Source of the DNA: an uncultured Sutterella sp.
GTDB taxonomy: Bacteria; Pseudomonadota; Gammaproteobacteria; Burkholderiales; Burkholderiaceae_F
NCBI GenBank assembly: GCA_900754475.1
Contig: CAAECY010000081.1
Span: forward strand, 1-21,633
DNA length: 21,633 nucleotides
Direction of reading: 5' to 3'
Within the stretch, counting starts at the first letter, position 1. The number at the start of each line of letters is the position of its first letter. The position numbers were made by a program, and so were the translations under genes. A model generated the notes under the pieces. That model ran no database searches. It had not been told where the DNA came from and worked only from the letters and a program-made list of their open reading frames with translations. This document shows, in pieces, positions 1 to 7,105 of this stretch.

Positions 1-27
1 AGCCTCCGATACGCGGTACCGGAGGCT
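1..27 (-). terminator. hairpin downstream of glnD, cut by window edge
   Basis: An 8-bp perfect inverted repeat (AGCCTCCG at 1-8 and CGGAGGCT at 20-27, loop of 11) lies about 30 bases past the glnD stop codon on the minus strand. It could be the glnD terminator, but the U-tract that would prove it falls outside the window. Confidence 0.4.
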
Positions 28-58
28 TCGGTGCTTTTGGGGTGTCGGTTTTGCTGAA

Positions 59-2647
59 TCAGCCCTTGGGGGCGGACACGGCCTCGACGAGTTCGGCTTC
101 GAGTGCAAGGACCTTCTCGTCCGACGCAAGAGCCGCCCCGTCGATGAGGAACACGTCTTCGACGCGTTCGCCGAGCGTTGCGATCTTCGCTGTCTGAAGG
201 TTCACGCCGTAGCGGAAGAGCACTTCGCAGATGGCGTTCAAAAGCCCCAGGCGGTCCGTGCAGACGACGGTGAGAATCGAGGCCTTCCCCGATTCGTCCG
301 GCATGACGGAGACGACCGGACGGATCGGAAAGTGGCGGGAGCGGCGGGAGAGCCGCACCTTCTTCGGGGATTCCAACGGGGCCGTATCGACCAGGGCGGC
401 CGCAAGGTCCCGCTCGAACTTCCGAAGGGCCGCGTCGCCCCCTTGAGCGAGTCGCCCGTGGGCGTCCGCGACGAGGAAGGTGTCAAGCGCATAGCCGTGC
501 CGCGTCGTGGAAATGCGCGAGTCGATGACCGACAAACCGCACTTCCCGAGGTAGGCCGCACAGCGTAGGAAAAGCCCCGCGCGGTCGGGGAGGTAGAAGA
601 AGAGGCGAATGCCGCCCATCTCGGAAGCGACTTCCGCATGAACGAGCGGTTGCGGGTCGTTCATGCGCAGAGCAATCCGCTCCGTGTGGCTCGCAATCTC
701 TTCGGGCGTATGACGCATGAAGTAGACGAGGTCGAGCTGCTTCCAGAAGGCGTCGCGCGTTTTCGCGTCGACCCGCCCTTCGAGGAGCGCTTCCGCCGCT
801 TCGCGCCGCCGCTCCAGAACGTGCCCGGCCGATACGGCCCCGCCCGAGAGGCGCGCAAGGGTCGCGCGGTAGAGGCTTTCCAGGAGCTGCCCCTTCCACT
901 GCGTCCACACCTTGGGAGAGGTCGCGCGAATGTCGGCGACCGTCAGAAGGTAGAGGGCGTCGAGACGCTCTTTGGTTTTCACGACCGAGAGGAACCGCTC
1001 CACGACGGCCGGGTCCGAGATGTCCTGCTTTTGCGCGACCTGGCTCATCGTGAGGTGTTCCCGCACGAGAAAGACCACGAATTCGCGGTCGCTCTCCGAA
1101 AGCGCGAACTGCCGGCAGGCTTCGTCTGCCTTTTCCGCCCCGAGCACTTCGTGGCGGCCACCGAGGCCCTTACCCACGTCGTGAAAGAGCGCCCCGAGCA
1201 CCACTCGCCAGTTGTCGGGGAGTTCCGCCATGATTTTCGAGCAGAAGGGGTACTCGTGCGCGTATTCGCTTCGGGCAAAGCGGCGGACGTTCCGCACGGT
1301 GCGAAGCGTATGTTGGTCGACCGTGAAGATGTGGTAGAGGTCGTGCTGCATCTGCCCCACGGTGTGGCTCCACCCCGGAAGAAAACGAGACAAGAGCCCC
1401 CACGTGTTCATGAGTTTCAACGCGTGGTAGGTCCCGCGGGGCATTTTCATGATTTCCATGAAGACCGCGCGGTTGGCGGGGTCGGCTCGGAACGCGTCGT
1501 CGATCGTGAAGGACGCGTGCCAGAGGGCGCGCAAGAGGCGCGTCGACAGGCGGGAGAGTTCCCGGTGCTGCCCGTAGACGAGGAACGTGCGCAAAAGGGC
1601 GTTCGGGTCCTTCTTATAGACGTCGTCCGAAACGAGGTCCATTTCGTCCCCGCGCGCGACGAAAGCCGCCTCAAGCCGCACGGGCGTCGCCGCTTCGTTG
1701 TCGCCGAGCAATCGATCCGCAATCGCCTGAAGCTGCACGGTCGAAAGCTGTGTGACGGTTTTCGCGTTGAGGTAGTAGCGCTTCATGAGCGCTTCGGAGG
1801 CGCGTTGCAGAGGGGTCGCCTTGTAACCCATGCGGGAGGCAAGCGCTTCTTGCAGGTCGAAAATCAAACGGTCTTCGTGGCGCCCCGCGAGAAGATGCAG
1901 ATTGATGCGCAGGTCCGTCACGAAATCGAGACTGCGCGCCAACGCGTGCATTTCGCGCTCCGTGATGAGCCTCCCCTCGGCCATTGCTTCGAGGGACTCC
2001 GCGAGGCCCGCCGCCTTCGCGCACCAGAGAAAGACCTGGATGTCGCGCAAGCCCCCCGGGGACTCCTTGAGGTTGGGCTCCAGCGCATAGGGGGTGTCGT
2101 CGTGACGCTGATGGCGTCGTGCGAGCTCCAACATCTTGTCGCGGAAAAAGGCCCGCGCGTCGAGCGCCGCGTAGAAGTCCTGAAGGGCCTCTTCAAAGAG
2201 GGCGGCGTCCCCGTAGAGGACGCGGTGTTCGAGGTAGGTGGTCGCCACCGACACGTCGGCGGCCCCCGCTTCGGCAAAGTCGTCGCGGCTTCGCACCGAC
2301 GCCCCCACCGAAAGCCCGAACTCCCAAAGCGCGGTCGTAAAGCGCGCGATCGCCTCGCGCTCGGGCGAGGCCATTTCAACGGGCTTTGCCGTGAGGATCA
2401 GGATGTCGATGTCGGAATAGGGAAAGAGTTCCCCTCGACCGTATCCGCCTACGGCCGCAAGTGTGAGATCCCGTTCGGGAAGGCCCGCGCTTCCGGCCAA
2501 CGCCACGAGCGCCCGGTCGAGCGCCGCCGTGTGGCCCGCGAGATAGGCGCGGCCTTCGCCTCGGGTTTCGTACTCGGTTTTGAGGCGCTCGCGCTCCGAG
2601 CGGAAGGCGTCGAGAATGCGGGTGAGATCGTCGGCGAAAGTGTCCAT
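59..2647 (-). CDS. glnD: [protein-PII] uridylyltransferase / uridylyl-removing enzyme GlnD
   Basis: GlnD senses glutamine and adds or removes UMP on PII proteins (GlnB/GlnK), and so controls glutamine synthetase and the NtrB/NtrC response in the cytoplasm. The 862-residue protein has the full family layout and usual length. The nucleotidyltransferase motif GGYGRGELFPYSDIDIL is at residues 67-83, with metal ligands D79 and D81. A helical linker region includes PNLKESPGGLRD (191-202). The HD hydrolase domain has its HD pair at 489-490 (LGALFHDVGKG) and an upstream YHIFTVDQHTL stretch near 438-448. Two C-terminal ACT domains lie at about 680-755 and 789-860. The ATG at 2647 is the natural start, although no strong ribosome site precedes it. 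It follows map on the same strand but is separated from it by a terminator, so it is probably transcribed alone. No catalytic residue appears to be missing. Confidence 0.97.
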   Translation of the reverse strand: MDTFADDLTRILDAFRSERERLKTEYETRGEGRAYLAGHTAALDRALVALAGSAGLPERDLTLAAVGGYGRGELFPYSDIDILILTAKPVEMASPEREAIARFTTALWEFGLSVGASVRSRDDFAEAGAADVSVATTYLEHRVLYGDAALFEEALQDFYAALDARAFFRDKMLELARRHQRHDDTPYALEPNLKESPGGLRDIQVFLWCAKAAGLAESLEAMAEGRLITEREMHALARSLDFVTDLRINLHLLAGRHEDRLIFDLQEALASRMGYKATPLQRASEALMKRYYLNAKTVTQLSTVQLQAIADRLLGDNEAATPVRLEAAFVARGDEMDLVSDDVYKKDPNALLRTFLVYGQHRELSRLSTRLLRALWHASFTIDDAFRADPANRAVFMEIMKMPRGTYHALKLMNTWGLLSRFLPGWSHTVGQMQHDLYHIFTVDQHTLRTVRNVRRFARSEYAHEYPFCSKIMAELPDNWRVVLGALFHDVGKGLGGRHEVLGAEKADEACRQFALSESDREFVVFLVREHLTMSQVAQKQDISDPAVVERFLSVVKTKERLDALYLLTVADIRATSPKVWTQWKGQLLESLYRATLARLSGGAVSAGHVLERRREAAEALLEGRVDAKTRDAFWKQLDLVYFMRHTPEEIASHTERIALRMNDPQPLVHAEVASEMGGIRLFFYLPDRAGLFLRCAAYLGKCGLSVIDSRISTTRHGYALDTFLVADAHGRLAQGGDAALRKFERDLAAALVDTAPLESPKKVRLSRRSRHFPIRPVVSVMPDESGKASILTVVCTDRLGLLNAICEVLFRYGVNLQTAKIATLGERVEDVFLIDGAALASDEKVLALEAELVEAVSAPKG

Positions 2648-2683
2648 GGCGGGAATGTCGTTTGGGGGTTGCAGGAAGAGGGC

Positions 2684-2721
2684 GTCGGATTTTGTCCGAT
2701 CTTCGTCGGATCTTAGCCGAT
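2684..2721. repeat. degenerate phased repeat in the glnD leader
   Basis: Reading the plus strand, TCGGAT (2685), TCCGAT (2695), TCGGAT (2706) and CCGAT (2717) recur at 10-11 base steps, with unit roughly GTCSGATCTTN. The array starts 37 bases upstream of the glnD start codon. Spacing of one helical turn is what tandem sites for a DNA-binding protein look like, but no known operator is recognised here. Confidence 0.45.
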
Positions 2722-2805
2722 GCCGTTCGTTCGAACCTTACGGGCGAGAGGCGAGACGGGACGACGGAAGCCCCGAACGGAACCCCAATGGAAACCCAAA
2801 CGAAG

Positions 2806-2842
2806 AAAAAGCCGCCCGGGCGACGCGCGCCGGACGGCTTTT
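2806..2842 (-). terminator. intrinsic terminator of map
   Basis: The stem pairs AAAAGCCGCCCGG (2807-2819) with CCGGACGGCTTTT (2830-2842), with one C-A mismatch and a 10-base loop. Read on the minus strand it ends in TTTTT (2810-2806), so it should stop transcripts coming from map before glnD. The A-tract on the other side makes it potentially bidirectional. Confidence 0.8.
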
Positions 2843-2868
2843 CACGGAGTTCTGCGGGAGCGTTGGAT

Positions 2869-2906
2869 GATCAAACGTTCGAACGATCAAACGATCAAAC
2901 GATCAA
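2869..2906. repeat. tandem 8-bp repeat GATCAAAC
   Basis: Units are GATCAAAC (2869-2876), GTTCGAAC (2877-2884, diverged and itself palindromic), GATCAAAC (2885-2892), GATCAAAC (2893-2900) and a partial GATCAA (2901-2906). The array sits just past the 3' end of map, between its stop codon and its terminator. The function is unknown; slipped-strand repeat expansion is the simplest explanation. Confidence 0.7.
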
Positions 2907-2929
2907 CGCGCTCCCTCAGTTTCCTTACC

Positions 2930-3754
2930 TCAGAGGTTTTCGGGCTTCTTCCAACCCTTCACGAAGGCGGGGGGCTCCGGCATGTCGCGGCTCACCGTGA
3001 GGATGTCGTAACCCGTTTCGGTGACGAGCACCATGAGTTCCCACTGGGCGGAAAGCGACCGGTCGCGCGTGACGACGGTCCAGCCGTCGCCGAGCATCGT
3101 CACGCCGTAGCGGCCCGCGTTCACCATCGGTTCGACCGTGAAGACCATGCCCGGTTCGAAGACAGGCGTCGGGCGCGTCACGGGGAAGTGATTGACGTGG
3201 GGCTCTTCGTGGAAGCCCTTGCCGATCCCGTGGCCGCCGTAGTCGCGAACGACGGAAATCCCGAACTTGTCGGCGTAGGCCTGGCACGCAACGCCGATGT
3301 CGTTGAAGCAGCCGCCCGGACGCACGACGTCGATCCCGGCCCACATCGTTTCAAAGGCGAGCTTCGCGAGGCGCGCGCCCGCGATGGTGGGCTTGCCGAC
3401 CACGAACATGCGGGAGGTGTCGCCGTGGTAGCCGTCCTTGATGGAGGTGACGTCGATGTTGACGATGTCGCCGTCCTTCAGTTTCTTCGGACCCGGGATC
3501 CCGTGGCAGACGACGTGATTCACCGAGATGCAGGTCGTGGCGGGGTAGGGCGTCATCCCTTCGGGCTGGTAGCCGAGGCACGCGGGAATGCACTTTTGCA
3601 CGTTCACCGTGTAGTCGTAGGCGAGTTCGTCGAGTTCCTTCGTCGTGACGCCGGGCTTCACGAAGGGGGTGAGGTAGTCGAGCAGTTCCGAAGCAAGGCG
3701 GCCTGCAACGCGCAGGCCCGCGATGTCTTCGGGGGTTTTGATGGTAATGGCCAT
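2930..3754 (-). CDS. map: type I methionine aminopeptidase
   Basis: Removes the initiator methionine from nascent proteins in the cytoplasm, using two divalent metal ions. The 274-residue reading from the ATG at 3754 begins MAITIKTPEDIAGLRVAGRL, which matches the start of the E. coli enzyme almost residue for residue; a TTG 15 bases upstream (3769) is in frame but unnecessary. The five metal ligands are visible: D101 (NIDVTSIKDG), D112 (HGDTS), H175 (GGHGIG), E208 (TVEPM) and E239 (QWEL). The substrate-binding H84 is in VVCHGIP. Oddly, the usual EHT after the last metal ligand reads ELM here. On the minus strand a TAAAAT box (plus-strand positions 3827-3832) about 75 bases upstream may be the -10 element, without a good -35. 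The gene diverges from rpsB, the usual betaproteobacterial arrangement. Confidence 0.96.
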   Translation of the reverse strand: MAITIKTPEDIAGLRVAGRLASELLDYLTPFVKPGVTTKELDELAYDYTVNVQKCIPACLGYQPEGMTPYPATTCISVNHVVCHGIPGPKKLKDGDIVNIDVTSIKDGYHGDTSRMFVVGKPTIAGARLAKLAFETMWAGIDVVRPGGCFNDIGVACQAYADKFGISVVRDYGGHGIGKGFHEEPHVNHFPVTRPTPVFEPGMVFTVEPMVNAGRYGVTMLGDGWTVVTRDRSLSAQWELMVLVTETGYDILTVSRDMPEPPAFVKGWKKPENL

Positions 3755-3780
3755 GGAAAAGCGTCCCAAAACAAATGCGG

Positions 3781-3811
3781 CCGGCGCGCGGGGTTGAGCC
3801 CCGAGCGCCGG
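3781..3811 (-). promoter_or_regulatory. GC-rich hairpin in the map leader
   Basis: CCGGCGC (3781-3787) pairs with GCGCCGG (3805-3811), and inside it GGGG (3790-3793) pairs with CCCC (3799-3802). It lies between the candidate map -10 box (3827-3832) and the ATG at 3754, so it would be in the map 5' untranslated region. There is no clean U-tract after it on the minus strand, so a translational or stability role is as likely as attenuation. Confidence 0.45.
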
Positions 3812-3917
3812 AAAAGAAGTGCCCGTATTTTAGCGAACTTGCAGGGGCGTCCGAGCCGCGAGGAAAGGGGGCGCGCAGAAAAGGCGTCGAAAACAAGAAG
3901 AAAATGCGCGAAGACGC

Positions 3918-3946
3918 TTGAAAGCCTGCGGGCGGTCGCGTAAAAT
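3918..3946 (+). promoter_or_regulatory. sigma-70 promoter of rpsB-tsf
   Basis: TTGAAA (3918-3923, five of six consensus bases), an exact 17-base spacer, and TAAAAT (3941-3946, five of six). This is the best promoter match in the window and fits a highly expressed ribosomal protein gene. Transcription should begin near 3953. Confidence 0.75.
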
Positions 3947-3952
3947 CGCGGC

Positions 3953-4112
3953 TTTCCTACCGAAGGCGTTTCGTTCGGAACGTTTTTCGGTTTCAACGCC
4001 CGGTCGCCTTGGTCGGCCCGGGTACAACCGTGCGCACGTTCCGCCCCCGAGGTGCCCCTGAAGCGGGGGTTCTCTGCGGAGCGTGTCAGACTCTAACCTT
4101 GGAGCTACTCAA
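3953..4112 (+). promoter_or_regulatory. rpsB 5' leader
   Basis: About 160 untranslated bases separate the predicted start of transcription from the rpsB ATG, and they fill most of the 358-base gap between map and rpsB. Possible pairings are GGCGTT (3965-3970) with AACGCC (3995-4000), CCCGG (3999-4003) with CCGGG (4018-4022), and the G5 run at 4065-4069 with either C5 (4044-4048) or C4 (4055-4058). S2-dependent autogenous control through the rpsB leader is established in E. coli; whether this leader does the same is inference. Confidence 0.45.
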
Positions 4113-4865
4113 ATGATCAGCATGCGCGAAATGCTCGAAGCGGGCTGCCACTTCGGCCATCAGACCCGTTTCTGGAACCCGAAGATGGCCCAGTACATCT
4201 TCGGCGCCCGCAACAAGATCCATATCATCAACCTCGAAAAGACGGTCGCCAAGTTCGACGAAGCCTGCAAGTTCGCTCGTCAGCTCTCGAGCCAGGGCGG
4301 CAAGATCCTTTTCGTCGACGCCAAGCGCGGCGGCCGTGAAATCATCGCGGCCGAAGCCCAGCGCGCCGGCTGCTGCTGGGTCGACCAGCGCTGGCTCGGC
4401 GGCACGCTCACCAACTTCAAGACGGTGCGCGGCACAATCAAGCGTCTGAAGGATATGGAACAGCAGCTCGCCGACGGCACGGCTGCCGCTCTCACGAAGA
4501 AGGAAGCGCTCGATTTCCAGCGCAACGTCGAAAAGCTCAACAAGTCGATCGGCGGCATCAAGGAAATGACGGCTCTGCCCGACGCCCTCTTCATCGTTGA
4601 CGTCGGCTACCACAAGATCGCCGTTCAGGAAGCCAACAAGCTTGGCATCCCCGTCATCGGCGTGGTCGACACGAACCACTCCCCCGACGGCATCGACTAC
4701 GTGATCCCGGGCAACGACGACTCCTCGAAGGCCGTCGCCATCTACGCCGCGGGCATCGCCGACGCGATCATCGCCGGCCGCAACGACAGCGCCCAGGAAA
4801 TCGTTGAAGCCGCCAACGAAGACTTCGTCGAAGTCTCCGAAGGCGAAGAAACGACCGAAGCCTGA
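4113..4865 (+). CDS. rpsB: 30S ribosomal protein S2
   Basis: Structural protein of the small ribosomal subunit, which helps S1 to bind. The 250-residue protein starts MISMREMLEAGCHFGHQTRFW and carries the S2 hallmarks FIFGARNKIHIINLEKT-like (residues 28-45), ILFVDAKRGG, WLGGTLTNFKTVR, GGIKEMTALPDALFIVDV and GIPVIGVVDTNHSPDGIDYVIPGNDD. The ATG at 4113 is chosen because GGAG at 4101-4104 sits eight bases before it and the family begins here; an in-frame GTG at 4083 would add ten unrelated residues. The C-terminus is an acidic tail (EVSEGEETTEA). It is followed by tsf, as in nearly all bacteria, but 154 bases away with a terminator hairpin between them. Confidence 0.98.
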   Translation: MISMREMLEAGCHFGHQTRFWNPKMAQYIFGARNKIHIINLEKTVAKFDEACKFARQLSSQGGKILFVDAKRGGREIIAAEAQRAGCCWVDQRWLGGTLTNFKTVRGTIKRLKDMEQQLADGTAAALTKKEALDFQRNVEKLNKSIGGIKEMTALPDALFIVDVGYHKIAVQEANKLGIPVIGVVDTNHSPDGIDYVIPGNDDSSKAVAIYAAGIADAIIAGRNDSAQEIVEAANEDFVEVSEGEETTEA

Positions 4866-4905
4866 TTTTCGTTCGAGCGCTGTGGGGCGCCCCGTCGTCA
4901 CCGTC

Positions 4906-4911
4906 TATAAT
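4906..4911 (+). promoter_or_regulatory. perfect TATAAT box between rpsB and tsf
   Basis: TATAAT matches the -10 consensus exactly, 41 bases after the rpsB stop, but no convincing -35 lies 16-18 bases upstream. If it is used, the transcript would meet the hairpin at 4949-4977 after about 30 bases, giving either an attenuated tsf mRNA or a very short RNA. Confidence 0.35.
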
Positions 4912-4948
4912 GGCGCGCGACGAGGGCACCTCCGTGTACCGCTTCATG

Positions 4949-4977
4949 AAAAGGGGGGCTCGTCGAGCCCCCCTTTT
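4949..4977 (+). terminator. intrinsic terminator/attenuator between rpsB and tsf
   Basis: A perfect 12-bp stem, AAAAGGGGGGCT (4949-4960) with AGCCCCCCTTTT (4966-4977), around a 5-base loop. The final TTTT is a short U-tract. It should cut most rpsB transcripts and let a fraction read into tsf, the usual way of making less EF-Ts than S2. The A/T arms make it nearly symmetrical on both strands. Confidence 0.8.
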
Positions 4978-5019
4978 CGATACATCCATACCACAACCGA
5001 ATTCAATTGGAGATTGAAC

Positions 5020-5904
5020 ATGGCTGCTATTTCCGCCGCGATGGTCAAGGAACTGCGTCTCAAGACCGACGCGCCGATGATGGAATGCAAGAAGGCCCTG
5101 ACGGAAGCCGACGGCGACATGGCCAAGGCTGAAGAAATCCTTCGCGTCAAGCTCGGCAACAAGGCCTCCAAGGCCGCCAGCCGCGTCACCGCCGAAGGCG
5201 TCGTCGCCGTCTACATTTCCGAAGACCGCAAGGTCGGTGCCATCCTCGAAGTCAACTCCGAAACCGACTTCGTGGCGAAGAACGACGAGTTCATGCAGAT
5301 GGCCAAGGACGCCGTGCGTCTCGTGGCCGAGCACAACCCCGCCGACATCGCCGCTCTCGGCGAACTCGCTCTCGGCGACAAGACCCTCGAAGCCGTCCGT
5401 ACGGCGCTCGTGGGCAAGATCGGCGAAAACATGACGTTCCGCCGCTTCGAACGCATCGAAGCCAAGGGTGAACTCTCCTCCTACGTCCACGGCTCGAAGA
5501 TCGGCGTCATCGTCGACATCACGGGTCCGGCCGAAGTCGCTCACGACGTCGCCATGCACATCGCCGCCTCGAAGCCGAAGGCTCTCGACGAATCCGGCGT
5601 CGACGCCGCCGCGATCGAATCCGAACGCCGCATCGCCATCGAAAAGGCCCGCGAAGCCGGCAAGCCCGAAGCCATGCTCGAACGCATCGCCGAAGGTACC
5701 GTGAAGAAGTTCCTCAAGGAAGTCACGCTCGTCAACCAGCCGTTCGTCAAGGACGACAAGAAGTCGGTCGGCGAAGTGGTCAAGGCCGCCGGCGGCCAGA
5801 TCAACGGCTACACGCTCTACGTCGTGGGCGAAGGCATTGAAAAGCGTGCCGACGACTTCGCCGCCGAAGTCGCCGCGCAGGTTGCCGCCGCCAAGCAGGG
5901 CTAA
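5020..5904 (+). CDS. tsf: translation elongation factor Ts
   Basis: Guanine nucleotide exchange factor that recharges EF-Tu with GTP. The 294-residue protein begins MAAISAAMVKELRLKTDAPMMECKKAL, the UBA-like N-terminal EF-Tu-binding module. The exchange core motif SETDFVAKN follows at residues 80-88, with the catalytic D83-F84 pair that intrudes near the EF-Tu magnesium site. Dimerisation and C-terminal subdomains follow at the normal proteobacterial length. GGAG at 5009-5012, seven bases before the ATG, fixes the start. An open frame continues upstream to 4804, but it runs through the terminator hairpin and the end of rpsB and is not coding. The gene is probably expressed by read-through from the rpsB promoter, with possible help from the TATAAT box at 4906. 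Confidence 0.98.
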   Translation: MAAISAAMVKELRLKTDAPMMECKKALTEADGDMAKAEEILRVKLGNKASKAASRVTAEGVVAVYISEDRKVGAILEVNSETDFVAKNDEFMQMAKDAVRLVAEHNPADIAALGELALGDKTLEAVRTALVGKIGENMTFRRFERIEAKGELSSYVHGSKIGVIVDITGPAEVAHDVAMHIAASKPKALDESGVDAAAIESERRIAIEKAREAGKPEAMLERIAEGTVKKFLKEVTLVNQPFVKDDKKSVGEVVKAAGGQINGYTLYVVGEGIEKRADDFAAEVAAQVAAAKQG

Positions 5905-5975
5905 TTCGTTTGAGCCCCGCGTCGGGTGACGGGGGATGGTGAGCGCCCCGCGGCGACCGATTCTTCCGCCCCGAC

Positions 5976-6019
5976 AAAAAGCGCCCCGTACGCCTTAAGC
6001 AGCGTCCGGGGCGTTTTTT
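5976..6019 (+). terminator. intrinsic terminator of rpsB-tsf
   Basis: CGCCCCG (5982-5988) pairs with CGGGGCG (6007-6013), and inside it ACGC (5990-5993) pairs with GCGT (6002-6005). A-tract 5976-5980 and a run of six T (6014-6019) flank the stem. This is a textbook rho-independent terminator, and it separates tsf from pyrH. Confidence 0.85.
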
Positions 6020-6051
6020 CGTCCTTCTTTTGTCCTTCTTTCGTCCTTCAT
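6020..6051. repeat. pyrimidine-rich direct repeat GTCCTTCTTT x3
   Basis: Three near-identical 10-11 base units (6021-6031, 6032-6041, 6043-6051 with a diverged end) directly follow the tsf terminator. They may be only a slippage-prone spacer, or a C/U-rich unstructured tail that helps release RNA. Confidence 0.5.
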
Positions 6052-6140
6052 CCGCGCTTTTTCGCCCGGACGGCCTCAACGCACCGCCGCCCTTCGGACG
6101 TGTTGACGGATATTCGAACAAATTCCAACCTGCGATAAAG

Positions 6141-6169
6141 TACCTAGTCGGACAAAAGGTGCTTATAAT
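6141..6169 (+). promoter_or_regulatory. candidate pyrH promoter
   Basis: TATAAT at 6164-6169 is a perfect -10 box in an unusually AT-rich stretch (about 6160-6190) that contrasts with its surroundings. The -35 at 17 bases (TACCTA) is weak. A TTGACG at 6103-6108 is too far away to pair with it. Because a terminator precedes it, pyrH needs its own promoter, which favours this site. Apart from the terminator, the pyrimidine repeat and this site, I see nothing in the 341-base tsf-pyrH gap. Confidence 0.5.
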
Positions 6170-6245
6170 TCGAAAAATTTTGAAATAGGGGGCGCCGCGG
6201 GTGCCTGCCTTTCCCGAAACTCTCACTGCATACGGAGCTCCAGCG

Positions 6246-6977
6246 ATGTCCGAACACGAGAATCCCCAGCCGGTCTACAAGCGAATCCTTTTGAAGCTTT
6301 CGGGCGAAGCCCTCATGGGCGACGACGCCTTCGGGATCAACCGCTCGGTTCTCCAGAGCATGGTCGAAGAAGTTCGCAGCGTCGTCGAGCTCGGCGTTGA
6401 AGTGGGCATCGTCGTCGGCGGCGGCAACATCTTCCGCGGCGTTGCGCTCGGCGCGACCGGCATGGACCGTGCGACGGGCGACTACATGGGTATGCTCGCC
6501 ACGGTGATGAACGCCATGGCGCTCGGCGACTGCTTCCGCAACAACGGCGTCGAAGCCCGCGTGCAATCGGCCCTTCACATCGAACAGGTGGCCGAACCCT
6601 ACATCCGCGGCAAGGCCCTGCGTCATCTGCGCCTCGGCCGTGTCGTGATCTTCGCTGCGGGTACCGGGAACCCCTTTATGACGACCGACACGACGGCGGC
6701 CCTTCGCGGTGCCGAAATCGGTGCGGAAGTGGTGCTGAAGGCCACCAAGGTCGACGGCATCTACACGGCCGATCCGAAGAAGGATCCGACGGCGACGATG
6801 TTCGACGAAATCACCTTCGACAAGGCTCTGCACTCGAACCTCCAGGTGATGGATGCGACCGCCTTTGCGCTCTGCCGCTCGCAGCATCTTCCGATCAAGG
6901 TCTTCAATATCAACAAGAAGGGGGCCCTGCGCCGCATTTGTCTCGGCGAAAAGGAAGGGACGCTCGTTCACTCCTGA
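6246..6977 (+). CDS. pyrH: uridylate (UMP) kinase
   Basis: Phosphorylates UMP to UDP with ATP; a hexameric enzyme of the amino-acid-kinase fold, allosterically controlled and essential for pyrimidine nucleotide supply. The 243-residue protein shows the family motifs YKRILLKLSGEAL (residues 11-23), VVGGGNIFRG (57-65), GDYMGMLATVMNA (78-90), AAGTGNPFMTTDTTAALRG (137-155, nucleotide binding) and KATKVDGIYTADPKKDPTA (165-183). The ATG at 6246 is chosen because GGAG (6234-6237) precedes it by eight bases and the length then equals the family; an in-frame GTG at 6201 would add 15 unrelated residues. It precedes frr as usual, but with a 336-base gap. Confidence 0.97.
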   Translation: MSEHENPQPVYKRILLKLSGEALMGDDAFGINRSVLQSMVEEVRSVVELGVEVGIVVGGGNIFRGVALGATGMDRATGDYMGMLATVMNAMALGDCFRNNGVEARVQSALHIEQVAEPYIRGKALRHLRLGRVVIFAAGTGNPFMTTDTTAALRGAEIGAEVVLKATKVDGIYTADPKKDPTATMFDEITFDKALHSNLQVMDATAFALCRSQHLPIKVFNINKKGALRRICLGEKEGTLVHS

Positions 6978-7047
6978 TCGACGGGCAGTCGACGAAGAGC
7001 CGTGCGGGCGTCCGCTCGGACCGGCTCTTCCCCGATCGCACGCCGTC

Positions 7048-7086
7048 CGAAGTCCGCTTTCGGTACACGCGACCGGGCGGACTTCG
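7048..7086 (+). terminator. hairpin after pyrH
   Basis: CGAAGTCCGC (7048-7057) pairs perfectly with GCGGACTTCG (7077-7086), and CGGT (7061-7064) with ACCG (7072-7075) inside. Only a weak T-rich stretch (TCGTTTCGG) follows, so this may be an inefficient terminator or a 3'-end stabiliser for pyrH mRNA. Confidence 0.55.
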
Positions 7087-7105
7087 TCGTTTCGGGGAAA
7101 GTACG

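Noticed and set aside
638..2716. Open frame of 692 codons on the plus strand opposite glnD
   Set aside because: glnD is complete with all its motifs on the other strand; this frame has no motif and is a codon-bias shadow.
2806..2906. Repeats near map as a CRISPR array or mobile element end
   Set aside because: Units are 8 bp with no spacers, there are no cas or transposase genes, and no target-site duplication is visible.
4083..4112. GTG start ten codons upstream for rpsB
   Set aside because: GGAG is placed for the ATG at 4113, and S2 proteins begin there.
4804..5019. N-terminal extension of tsf by 72 codons
   Set aside because: It overlaps the end of rpsB and the terminator hairpin, is not conserved in EF-Ts, and a good ribosome site precedes the ATG at 5020.
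6103..6108. TTGACG as the -35 of pyrH
   Set aside because: No -10-like hexamer lies 16-18 bases downstream; the TATAAT at 6164 is over 50 bases away.
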